Positions 36,245 to 49,300 of a stretch of 64,000 nucleotides of DNA are shown in pieces. The DNA is taken from assembly GCA_963971305.1 (NCBI GenBank), contig CAXARO010001060.1, positions 1 through 64,000 on the forward strand. The letters are read 5' to 3'. The position numbers and the translations under genes are program-made. Source of the DNA: Arcuatula senhousia. Its lineage: Eukaryota > Mollusca > Bivalvia > Mytilida > Mytilidae. The stretch's first letter is position 1. Each line of letters starts with the position of its first letter. The notes below the pieces were generated by a model, which did not search any database, was not told the DNA's origin, and saw nothing but the letters and a program-made list of their open reading frames with translations.

Positions 36245-36453
36245 AATCGGTTCCCCCTATTGCGTCACAAGGGCCTGTGGAATTATAACGCGCACTTGCG
36301 GAAGTTATAAAGGTGAGATTTTAAGAAATTAACACTAAATTGCAAATATCTTTGTTATTTCTCGTCGGATTCAAGTCGGGTTTTTTGCTTTGATCTTAGA
36401 AAGTGAAGACCAATAAAATGAAATAAAGTTGTATAGGTCGTTTTAGTTGCACT
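36245..36453 (-). repeat. Right member of the inverted repeat pair ending in TTAA
   Basis: Reads AGTGCAACTAAAACG inward from 36453, with TTAA directly outside (36454-36457). Together with 23708-23932 it brackets the whole LTR retrotransposon. The pair may be the ends of one piggyBac-like element, or two separate insertions. Confidence 0.6.
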
Positions 36454-36457
36454 TTAA

Positions 36458-37107
36458 CATGCTTAAAGCAGAGTCTAATAAATTGTATATCTGATAAGCA
36501 TACATTGTAGGCCGTTGTAAATGAGATAGAATTAGTCGACGAGAGTACAGCACAAACACAAGAAAGCTTAGCTGTAAGGTCTGCAGGACTCTTGTATGAG
36601 CTGCCAATTCAATTGCTAGTCTCTTAAGCTTGGGCTGAGTTCTGCCGAGAGCTAAACGGGCACCAAGCTTAATTGGTAACTAAAATTATGTGTTTTTTTA
36701 CCTTCATTGACAACTTAAGTGTAATCAATGTTGATGAAAATCTTTGCTTTCATTTATTAGGAACCGTGGGGGAGGGGGCTAAAAAAAAAATTTTTTCACT
36801 TTGAATTTCCCGCTGCTTTACGAATTCCACGTCGATCAATATAATTGGGTGTTCATATATCACTACGCGTTAAACTCTTAATCTATTATGCGAGGATGAA
36901 AATTGCAACTCACATGGTATTATTCGGAATAAAATGTCTCATTTAAGCAAATTCAAAAAGTAAAAACATTGCTTAACCTATACTTCAATGTGGTTTTGCT
37001 TGAGATCAAAGAATTATGTTATGTGTATGATCATTCTATTGTCACCGGAAATGTTGCAAGGCACTTCCTATTTATGTTTTTTCGCAAAGTGAAAGTAATG
37101 GCACAGG
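36458..37107. other. Upstream region of EDEM1
   Basis: No TATA box or clear core promoter stands out. Contains a G-tract and A/T run near 36765-36800. Non-coding 5' exons cannot be excluded. Confidence 0.3.
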
Positions 37108-37364
37108 ATGAAAAATCCTTTTTCTGCTTGTATCATATTTATATCCTTAGGAGTCGTGCTAAATTTTATTCAATTTGAACATGATTTTGATATAATAAAC
37201 CAAAAGAAATATGGTCATATCAATAAATCGGAGAGGGCCGAACTTCTGGAGTCAGCGAAAAATATGTTTCATTTTGGTTATGATAACTATATGAAGTATG
37301 CTTACCCTGAAGATGAATTAGATCCAATAGACTGTGAAGGACGGGGTCATGACCACACAGATCC
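37108..37364 (+). CDS. EDEM1: EDEM1 exon 1
   Basis: ATG, then a hydrophobic stretch ([16 protein letters not shown]), then the GH47 start [18 protein letters not shown] and GRGHDH. Donor ATCC|GTAAGA. Confidence 0.9.
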
Positions 37365-40300
37365 GTAAGATATTTTTCAAAAGTTGCAAAGACATGTCTT
37401 CAATGTTCAAATCTGTCAACAATAATTGCAAAGGGGTGGTCATTTAGCTCATTACTGGTCACAGAGTAGATTCCACTTTTTTCTCAAAAGCAGTTCCTGC
37501 CATGTTGCCAACTATTTCACAATAAATGTTTGAAAATCGAGTGGCGAGATCTACTCATGTCATTTTCACTAATTTGCATCTCATTAAATGGGGGGGGGGA
37601 CAGGGGGGTTCTCTTAACCCGTTCCCCGCCCCCTCCACCCCGCTCCCAGTCCTCTCCACCTCAGCTCCCTGCCTCTTCCACCCCCTCTCCCCACCACGTC
37701 AACCCCCATACCCTGTTCCCCTTTGTCCGCCCCTGTACCCCCACTCCCCACCCCTTCCACCCCCGTTCCCCGCCCTTCTTCCCCTGCTCCCGGCCTCCTC
37801 AACCCCCGTACCCTTGTCCCCCCTGTCTGCCCCTTCTTACATGTAAGTGTCAAATTGGATGGCAATAAACAAACATCGATGGACAGGATAATTTACCCAA
37901 ATTTCAAATCATGGCTACATTTTTTATTGATCAGATAAAATGATTCTGTAAAAGGTTCTTGGGAGACAAAATGGAAGAAGAATTTATTCATATTTACCAA
38001 TAATTAATTTTGAAAATGAGACTTGAAAATAAAATTTTCTGTAAAATTGTTTCTGAACCAGGTAATTTTTTGTTGAAAATTTTTAATCAACAAAATTTTC
38101 GATATTTAGAACCACTGAATATATATTTTCAAAATGCATTACAAAAACTATTTTTTTCTGAAAATTGTAGAACAAAAAGAATTTTTAAATTATATTGAAA
38201 ATAACAAAGTTCTTACAATTTAAAGACGTTTTCTAACACAGTTTTATTGTCTTTTTGCCCTCCAAAATTTTTCCACAGGTGAGCGGTGACATCACGGCGA
38301 ACATGCCTATTCTTTCCCTGAACAATTCCCTGTTTTTGTATATTGTGAGTTATCTCCCATTTGCAGAGTTATCTTCTCTTTCCAGAAGGTATTTCATACT
38401 AGTTAGTGTGTGGAAAAATAAGTTTTTCTGCATTTATTGTTTTAATTGTCAAAAGATGTTCAAATGTAGAATATGATGATTTTCAAAAAAAGTATATAAA
38501 TGTAACATGTTTTCCTGATTTAATAGGGTCTGCTAAGACCTCTGAATAATTAAAAAAAAATAAAACCTCATTTTTCCCATTCATTGCAATGTAATATACC
38601 TTCCATAATGGAGGACTACTCTTGTATTAAAATGGGAGATACATGTAACTCAATAATTATGAAAATTGGGAATACAAAACTACATGTACTGGAAACCTTC
38701 ATTTATTAGCTCACCTGGACCGAAGGTCCATGTGAGCTATTACCATCACTTGGCGTCCGTCGTCGTCGTCTGTCGTCGTCTGTCGTCGTCGTCTGTTAAC
38801 AATTTTTTCAAAAATCTTCTCCTCTGAAACTACCAAACAGAATTCAATGAGACTTGGTATGAATGATCCTTAGGGTGTCCTGCACCAAACTTGTGTTTTG
38901 ATTTTTGATCCGTTAAAAAACATGGCCGCCGTTACTATAAATAGACTAGGGGGTCAGACTACTGTTTTTGGCTTATAAATCAAAAAGTATAAGAGATAGA
39001 GGAAATCTGAGGCCACGCTACTGATTCAGCATCAAAAGCTCTACAAAGGTCTCCATTTGGTCAAAGTTGTCAGATGACCACTTACAGGGGTTACGGCCCC
39101 TTAAAGGTGAAAAATAGCATTTTTTCATGTTTTTGGCCTACAGAATTAAAATTATTGCAGATAGAGATTAGCTGTTGCTTGCTTAAATGTTCAGCTCATT
39201 TAACTCTACAAAAGTCTCCATAGGGTCGAAGTTGTCAGATGATCCCTTATAGGGGTCACAGCCCCTTAAAAGTGAAAAATTGCCATTTTTCATGTTTTTG
39301 GCCTACAGAATTAAAACTATTGCAGATAGAGATTAGCTGTTGCTTGCTTAAATGTTTAGCTCATTTAGCTCTACAAAAGTCTCCATAGGATCGAAGTTGT
39401 CAGAAAACCCCTTATAGGGGTTACGGCCCCTGAAAAAAGCGATTTTTCATGTTTTTGGCCTACAGAATGAGAACTATTGCAGATTAAGATTAGCTGTTGC
39501 TTGCTTAAATGTTCAGCTCATTTAGCTCTACAAAAGTCACCATAGGGTCGAAGTTGTCAGATGACCCCTTATAGGGGTTACGGCCTATGAAAAATAGCGA
39601 TTTTTCATGTTTTTGTCCTACAGAATAAAAACTATTGCAGATAGAGATTAGCTGTTGCTTGCTTAAATGTTCAGCTCATTTAGCTCTACCAAATTCTCCA
39701 TAGGGTCGAAGTTGTCAGATGACTCCTTACAGGGGTTACGGCCCCTGAAAAATAGCGATATTTCATGTTTTTGGCCTACAGAATGAAAACTATTGCAGAT
39801 AGAGATTAGCTGTTGCTTGCTTAAATGTTCAGCTCATTTAGCTTTGCAAAATTCTCCATAGGGTCGAAGTTTTCAGATGACCCCTTATAGGGGTTACGTC
39901 CCCTGAAAAATAGCGATTTTTCATGTTTTTGTCCTACAGAATGAAAACTATTGCAGATAGAGATTAGCTATTGCTTGCTTAAATGTTCAGCTCATTTAGC
40001 TCTACAAAATTCTCCATAGGGTCGAAGTTGTCAGATGACCCCTTATAGGGGTCACAGCCCCTTAAAAGTGAAAAATTGCCATTTTTCATGTTTTTGGCCT
40101 ACAGAATTAAAACTATTGCAGATAGAGATTAGCTGTTGCTTGCTTAAATGTTTAGCTCATTTAGCTCTACAAAAGTTTCCATAGGATCGAAGTTGTCAGA
40201 TGACCCCTTATAGGGTTTACGGCCCCTGAAAAAAGCGAATTTTCATGTTTTTGGCCTACAGAATGAAAACTATTGCAGATTAAGATTAGCTGTTGCTTGC

Positions 40301-43300
40301 TTAAATGTTCAGCTCATTTAGCTCTACAAAAGTCACCATAGGGTCCAAGTTGTCAGATGACACCTTATAGGGGTTACGGCCCCTGAAAAATAGCCATTTT
40401 TCATGTTTTTGGCCTACAGAATGAAAACTATTGCAGATACAGATTAGCTGTTGCTTGCTTAAATGTTCAGCTCATTTAGCTCTACAAAATTCTTCATAGG
40501 GTCGAAGTTGTCAGATGACCCCTTATAGGGGTTACGGCCCCTGAAAAAAGCGATTTTTCATGTTTTTGGCCTACAGAATGAAAACTATTGCAGATTAAGA
40601 TTAGCTGTTGCTTGCTTAAATGTTCAGCTCATTTAGCTCTACAAAAGTCACCATAGGGTCAAAGTTGTCAGATGACTCCTTATAGGGGTTATGGACCCTT
40701 ATAGGTGAAAAATGGTGTTTTTGGCCAATAGAATGAAAACTATTGCAGGTAGAGAAAAGCTGTTGCTTGCTTAAATGTTCAGCTCATTTAGCTCTACAAA
40801 AGTATAGGGTCAACATCAAGACCAGGTGAGCGATTCAGGCTCCTGGGAGCCTCTTGTTTTCATTTAAGACAGCTGTCTCTGTAACCAAGCACAAATGTCA
40901 CAAGTCTTTTACCTAGTTGTATCGTAACTACAGTATAAATAAAAAGTTATTTATAAAATAATTTTATTCATCTTCCTTTTTGGCTGTGCATACTCTTTTC
41001 GATTCAGTATGTCAAAAGGCCGCCAATTTAGTGCCATACCCGGATCGCGAGTTCCAAAATAGCCGCCATTTTACCTCGATTTTACTGGAAAACTTGTACC
41101 TACTCTGTGATAAATAAAACAGGAAAACATTATCATTTCTCTCCAATCCCTTGGAAATGTTTGTTTTTATATTTCTTTAATCATTACATATTGATGAACA
41201 AAATTTTTTATTCAATTTTCTTTCAAATTTTCCTTAAATAAATCGGTAAACATGTTGCTTCCACTGCTCCCAATGTTCTGACGTCAGATCTTACCTCAGT
41301 TGACCTTTGACATTTGGACATTCTAATATCCGGAATGTTCCGGAATGGATTAACTCGCGATTGGTCTATTCTCTGTAAGAATCAGGCAATGGGTGAATCA
41401 TGATTAAAAAACACACGAGTTTGACTTCAAAATACTGTTCAAAATGCTTAAAAAGTAACAAAAAATGCATTGGCACTTTTTTCAAAAGTCAGTAATTTGA
41501 GATATATTTTGGTTGAAATGCATTTAAAATTTGAATCTAAGGGAGATAACTCTGTCAAGTCACACTAAATTCCTATCATTTTAACAGAAATTTTTCTCCA
41601 TCCTCTGACACTCAAGACAACAACTAATGTTTGTTTCTTCATTAGAAGGCTATTTTGAATGACAATTTATTGTCATACCGTGTGTTTTTAAAATCATGAT
41701 TCAAAGTTTTTAAATTTTGCCTGATTCTTACAGAGAACTGCACTTTAAAAACAGTCAAAGATGATGTTTCTTGCTTTTATATTAGAAAATAATGATATGT
41801 GGAATAAGTGTACCCGACATAGCCCACAATTAAACGGCAATTTAGAAAAACCACAATAGACAACTGCCAGCAGCCTTCAATGAGGCCATTTGGCACTGCT
41901 TGCGGTTCTGCAATTGGCCCATGGTCTAATTAAAATGCATATAATTCAAATCTTGCCCTGAAATAGTCACAGATAGACCTCCTTCTTAAACAAGGTACAG
42001 AAAACATCAAAAAGACAAGTACAAAAGATAGCTTTCTCAAAGATCCCTGGCTTAGGACAGGCACATAAATACAGTACCTTAAGGAAATAAAATTTATATG
42101 TGAAAGAGCAAGCCTTAAATGAAATAGAATGTACATGTGAGTCACACTACAGAGCAAAACAATCACAGTACCAGTATACACTGTATTATTTGCCAATTAG
42201 CCTTGGATTTTATTCCAGAATCAATTTAATTTTTCTGAATGGCATACAAGGCGGACAAGCCTCAGACTTAATCCTTTATGACTAAGATAATCTACCTTAA
42301 AAAAACAAAAAACTTACAGGCATTAAGATGTTTTTGACATCGTATTCTAAAACTTTACACCAAACTGTTCTATAAGACTTTAAGTAAAAAAGTTAATAGT
42401 GTTCCAATTATTGTAACGGTCACAGCAGATTATCATAGTTTATAAATGATAAAGTCTGAGTCTTGTCATTGAAATTACATAATTATGTGTCCATTTTGTG
42501 GGCTAGTATCTTTGCTTTTTTTATTACAGATCCAATATCAACATTAATGATGTTCTGGGTGATTATATGCTAAGCTTGGTGGATGCTTTAGATACACTTG
42601 CTGTATGTATATGCATTTTCTTAAAAAGATACTATCATGACTATTTATAGTCCATACTCTATATATACTAAAATATAAAATATACAGTAACATTCAAATA
42701 TTTGTGAATAAACTTCATATATAAAACAAACTTTACAAATCTATCCCTCTTTTTGTTATCCTTTTAGAGTAGGTGCAAAAAGTAAAATCCTTTTACATTG
42801 TACATATAAACAGGATTTTGATATTTTGTGTATGATTATGATTATATAGAAGAAAGTATGCTTATAAAATTATTGAACAAATAGCAAGGTGATTTTATGA
42901 TTGATTAATTAATTACCAGCATTCATTCATTCATGTTTTTTCTGATTGCTGTACTGAGATGATCATCTTATTATCCCGATTATGTCTTCACAACCAAGTT
43001 GCGTTGTGTGTTACTACCGGTCAATAAGATTGCAATGGAAGAGGGAGGTTTGAAGCGCCATAAAACCTGGTTTAACTCACCATTGCATTTGAAATGCTTG
43101 TACCAAGTCAGGACCATTGCAATCTATAATTATTCCTGTGTGTCTTTCATGTTTTGTCTTGGACATTGAGATTGATCCTCCAAGATTGGTAATTTTTTAT
43201 TACTTTTATCATTCATTCATTCATTCATTCATTCATTAACCTTTTTTTCTAATTAGAAATTAAACATGTTAAACAGAATACATACATAGATCTACATGAC

Positions 43301-46300
43301 AAATAGATATAATCATATTAAAAATTAACTTAGATACAAATAAAATACATGTACATTTGTACCAGTTTTCCAAGTTTTCTACTCCTAGCGTTTCTGATGA
43401 AGGTTAATCCAGAAAAGCGCTTCACACGCAGTGAAATTTTGCTATTGTACATTTATTAAATCATTTCAATATGTGGACCGTGTCTTTCTGGCACATATTC
43501 CATATTCTTTCATTTTTAATATGTATTATTAGCTCACCTGGACCGAAGGTCCATGTGAGCTATTGCCATCACTTGGCGTCCGTCGTCGTCGTCTGTTAAC
43601 AATTTTTCAAAAATCTTCTCCTCTGAAACTACTGAACAGAATTCAATGAAACTTATTATGATTGATCCTTAGGGTGTCCTGCACCAAACTTGTGTTTCGA
43701 TTTTTGATCTGTCAAAAAACATGGCCGCCGTTACTAAAAATAGACTAGGGGGGTCAGACTACTGTTTTTGGCTTATAAATCAAAAAGTATAAGAGATAGA
43801 GGAAATCTGATGCCACGCAACTGATTCAGCATCAAAAGCTCTACAAAAGTCTCCATTTGGTCAAAGTTGTCAGATGACCCCTTATAGGGGTTACGGCCCC
43901 TTAGAGGTGAAAAATAGCATTTTTTCATGTTTTTGGCCTACAGAATGAAAACTATTGCAGATAGAGATTAGCTGTTGCTTGCTTAAATGTTAAGCTCATT
44001 TAGCTCTACGAAAGTCTCTATAGGGTCGAAGTTGTCAGATGACCCCTTATAGGGGTTACGGCCCCTTAAAGGTGAAAAATAGCCATTTTTCATGTTTTTG
44101 GCCTACAGAATGAAAACTATTGCAGATAGAGATTAGCTGTTGCTTGCTTAAATGTTTAGCTCATTTAGCTCTACGAAAGTCTCCATAGGGTCAAAGTTGT
44201 CAGATGACCCCTTATAGGTGAAAAATAGCCATTTTTCATGTTTTTGGCTTACGGAATGAAAACTATTGCAGATAGAGATTAGCTGTTGCTTGCTTAAATG
44301 TTTAGCTCATTTAGCTCTACGAAAGTCTCCATAGGGTCGAAGTTGTCAGATGACTCCTTATAGGGGTTACAGCCCCTGAAAAATAGCGTTTTTTCATGTT
44401 TTTGTCCTACAGAATGGAAACTATTGCACATAGAGATTAGCTGTTGCTTGCTTAAATGTTCAGCTCATTTAGCTCTACAAAATTCTCCATAGGGTCCAAG
44501 TTGTCAGATGACCCCTTATAGGGGTTACAGCCCCTGAAAAATAGGGATTTTTCATGTTTTTGTCCTACAGAATGAAAACTATTGCAGATAGAGATTAGCT
44601 GTTGCTTGCTTAAATGTTCAGCTCATTTAGCTCTACAAAATTCTCCATAGGGTCCAAGTTGTCAGATGACCCCTTATAGGGGTTACAGCCCCTGAAAAAT
44701 AGGGATTTTTCATGTTTTTGTCCTACAGAATGAAAACTATTGCAGATAGAGATTAGCTGTTGCTTGCTTAAATGTTCAGCTCATTTAGCTCTACAAAATT
44801 CTTCATAGGGTCAAAGTTGTCAGATGACCCCTTATAGGGGTTACGGCCCCTGAAAAATAGCGATTTTTCATGTTTTTGGCCTACAGAATGAAAATTATTG
44901 CAGATAGAGATAAGCTGTTGCTTGCTTAAATGTTCAGCTCATTTAGCTCTACAAAAGTATAGGGTCAACATCAAGACCAGGTGAGCGATTCAGGCTCCTG
45001 GGAGCCTCTTGTTGATTTTAGTTCAATAAATTTGAAAACACAACTTCTTATCAAAAATGTTTGATCAATTCATCATAAGGGACTGACTACTTATCTTGAT
45101 TAGGTTTGGCCTAGGTTTTCCCCCAAAAAAAATATGCGATGAAAAAAAAAATTTGTCACAAAAGGTTGATAATAAAATATTCCAAAGAAGGTTCTCTGTC
45201 ATATAAAATAATGTTAATAATGAAAAAAATATTTTGTGATTGTAACTTCAAAACATTTTTTTTTACCAGATAAAGAATACAAGGCCAAATTTAAGATAAA
45301 TGGTCAGTCTTTTATCATCAGCTTCAGCTACTGAAAGATGTTCAAAAAATTCTTTTACTCATTTAATTATACATGTAAATGTATGTTATACTCAAATTCA
45401 GAATAGTGGTACCTTTATCAATTGAATTTAAATGACACCAAATGGTTTGCCAATTAGGTGTCTTAAGAGAAGAAAGAGGTTTAAAATTAGGTCAGTGAAG
45501 TTGGTCAGCCATGAAACACCTGTTGAAGTATAACTCATAGAAAGAATATCAATTCAGGTAGAAATTTAAATGGATCAAACTGACCATTTGATCAGTAATT
45601 ATTGGACAGGTGAGATCCTTTTAAATTTCTACCTGAATTGATATGCTTCACGATTTAATACTAACAACAGGTGTTTCATGGCTGACCAACTTCACTGACC
45701 TAATATCAAACCTCTTTCTTCTCTTAAGACATATAATTGACAAACCTGTTGGTGTCATTTAAATTCAATTGAAAAAAGTACCACTATTCTGAATTTGAGT
45801 ATAAAAAACAAATCTAATTTTACAGATACTACAGTTACTTATACCATGTACATAATTTATAAGCAAACAAATAATAGAAGTTTTAGTAGATGTTACAATT
45901 TTTGCCAGATTTCATGGAGTGAAATTGTGAAAAATCTTGGTTATAAAATGGTGAATGTTGGATTAGCGGTGTGCGGGCAGGTAGAAATTTTCGTTAAGTT
46001 TTCTTAGCAACTACATGTACTTATCACAGCCACTTGATATTTGGTATACAGCATCAGGGTGGGATTCAATTTCAGGCCTGTTGGTCACCTACTTCCTGTT
46101 AAATGAAAGGACATGGTACGGTAAGAGCCATATTTGGCCGCCTATTTTATGAAAAAATAAATGTTGCGAAAATTATTAAAATGCACTTTATATATGCAGT
46201 AAAATGGTTCAAATTTATGAGTATGCTTTCAATTTCCAATAATCTTTTGGGTTTTCAATTTTATAGAGACCTAAAACAGAGTAAAATCAACAAAATCGAG

Positions 46301-49300
46301 AAAAATGTTGATTTTTAGAGCTTACATTGTTATTTTCAAAGGCCTCCGCCTAAGTGACCTATAGATTTCTTAACTGATTTAGACTTTTATTGAAGTCAGT
46401 TTTAAAGTTAATTTACAAATTGTCTGGGTCAAGAAGCTGGAGGCATCCAAAAATTGAAAAAAATGACGCAAAATTTGTCCATTTTCAGCCAATTTGACAG
46501 AAATCTTTCGTATTTGTTTTGTTTTGTCCTAATTTTCACCAATGTCAGATGCTACGCTTAAAAAATTATTAGAACAAGTTTGTTCATTTACTTGAACTTC
46601 TAAATAACATAAGTAATCTTTTCCATATCAATTTTGTAATTTTGAATTAAAGAAGAGGCCAAATATGGGCCTTAGTGTACCTTGTCCTTTGGCCTTTTTA
46701 GCTCACCTGACCCGAAGGGTCATGTGAGCTATTGTCATCACTTGGCGTCCGTCGTCCGTCGTCCGTAAACTTTTTAAAACGTTAACTCCTCTGACACCAT
46801 AAGTCCAATTGCAACCAAACTTGGTATGGTTGTTCATTAGCATTTGGTGCTTAGAACAGATGTGGGGATTTTTGATTCGTCGTAAAACATGGCCGCCATG
46901 GCTAAAAATAGAACATAGGGGTAAAATGCAGTTTTTTGCAAATAACTCAAAAACGGCTACAGATATCAAAATTCTGGCATGGGTAAAAGTGATCAGCACC
47001 TCAAGATCTACCTACCCTGAAATTTTGAAGAAAATCCAACGACCCATGTAGGAGTTATTGCCCTTTTTGTGGATTTTTTGCAAATTTTGCACCTGTTTAG
47101 CTTAATATCTTGAAAACTATACTAGATATTTGAGAAATTTAAATTGCATATTGTTACGCACATCAAGATCTACAAAATATGTAACAGGGACTACGTTGTA
47201 GGACCTTTCCTTTTAGGAGTTATTGCCCTTAGAACGTCAAAATTTAGCATTTTAACAGCATTTCCTCATTACATTGAAAACGTTAACTCCTCTGACACTT
47301 TAAGTCCAAATGGAACCAAACTTGGTATAGTTGTTTATTAGCATTAGGTGTATAGAACTGATGTGGGGATTTTTGATTGGTCGTAAAACATAGCCGCTGT
47401 GGCTAAAAATAGAACATAGAGGTAAATGGCAGTTTTTTGCAAATAACTCTAAAACGGTGACAGATTTCAAAATTTTGATTGGGAACAAAAGTGATCAGCA
47501 CCTCAAGATCTACCAGCTCTGAAATTTTGAAGAAAATCCAACAACCCATGTAGGAGTTGTTGCCCTTTTTGTGGATTTTTTGCAAATTTTGCATCTGTTT
47601 AGCTCAATATCTTGAAAACTATACAAGATATTTGAGAAATTTAAATTGCATATTGTAAAGCGCATCAAGATCTACAAAATTTGTAACAGGGTCAACGTTG
47701 TAGGACCTTTCCTTTGAGGAGTTATTGCCCTTGGAACGTCAAAATTGAGCATTTTAACTGCATTTCCTTATATTGAAAATGTTAACTCCTCTGACACTTT
47801 AAGTCCAAATGGAACCAAACTTGGTATTATTGTTTATTATTATTATGTGTATAGAACTGTTGAGGGGATTTTTGATTGGTTGTAAAACATGGCCGCTGTG
47901 GCTAAAAATAGAACATTAGGTTAAACTGCATTTTTTTGCAAATAACTCAAAAAGGGTGACAGATTTTTAGATTTTGATTGAGAACAAAAGTGATCAGCAC
48001 CTTTAGATCCACCATATTGTCAGATGACCCCCTTATTAATCTTATGACCCTTTCAACGTTAAATAGATTTTGCCTTATAACCTTTACTTCAGGCACATAT
48101 GTCAGGTGAGCGATTCAGGCTCCTTGGAGCTTCTTGTTTACTTTGACAGATTTTTAATGTTATAATTGCTATTTTAGATAATGGGAAACAGCACAGAATT
48201 CAAAAAGGCTGTAAAAATGGTTATAGAAAACTTAACATTTAAATCTAATACTGTACAAGTATTTGAAGCCACTATAAGGTAAATTGATATATTTTGCTAC
48301 CATTTTGATTTATTATGTCACAATTTTACTTGACCTTACTAAAGCATTAATATTAAAAGAACCTACCGGCTATCGAAAAATATAATTGCCGTAAGAAAAC
48401 AGAAATATAAAATCACCATCAGTTGAATTCACTTTTTTTTTTCACTTTAGAACCTTTTATTGAAGAATGTAAAAATAAATCAATTTATTCTTGACCGAAT
48501 TGTTTGTACAAAAAAAAATTTACAGTGTTACTATTTTTAGATGTTTTTAATGATTTTTTTTGCAGTTTTAGAAACTAACTTTTTAGTTAATATAGAACTA
48601 TCTTGTGTTTATGTTGACTTCTTAACATATTTAAAAAAAAAAAAAACAAAGGGAAATGAAAAAAATCAACACAGACTACTATTATTAACAGACATTGTCC
48701 ATTGGTAAACTTCTAATTTCTCTCACTTTTTTAAAAATATTTTTTTTTTATTTCATAGAGTACTTGGTTCTTTATTGTCTGCCCACCTGATTATTGTTGA
48801 CCCAGAACAGCCATTTGGGAACATGACTTTACCAGAATATGACAATGAACTCTTATACTTAGCCAATGACCTTGGCACACGACTATTACCTGCATTTGAA
48901 AATACAAAGACCGGTATACCATTTCCTAGGGTAAAAAATAATGTTACATGTATTAATTTAGATCAAAGTAAGATCCATTTTATGTCGCCTGCAAGGTGTT
49001 GCACAAGTGTCATATAAGGGTTTCTTTGGCACCATCCTTTCTGTCACAGTTTTCCAGGCACCTACATGTCACAACTTTTTGATATTTGGTTTGTAGCTTC
49101 CTCCTATGGTACTATGTGATATATAGCGATTTAAAGACTGTAACTCATCTACTTTCTGTTTATTGAATATTTTAAGAAGCAGGTGACATACCTATTCGAT
49201 GGAAGACCACCATTCTAGTTTTAAGAAAAGATTACCTTGTAAGTGTTTGTTAATGTTTTTCTTCTTCCTGTTTTCAGAACACCAACTCACTCACTCACTC

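Noticed and set aside
37526..37938. Overlapping Pro-rich open frames in EDEM1 intron 1
   Set aside because: Product of a C-rich low-complexity tract read in several frames.
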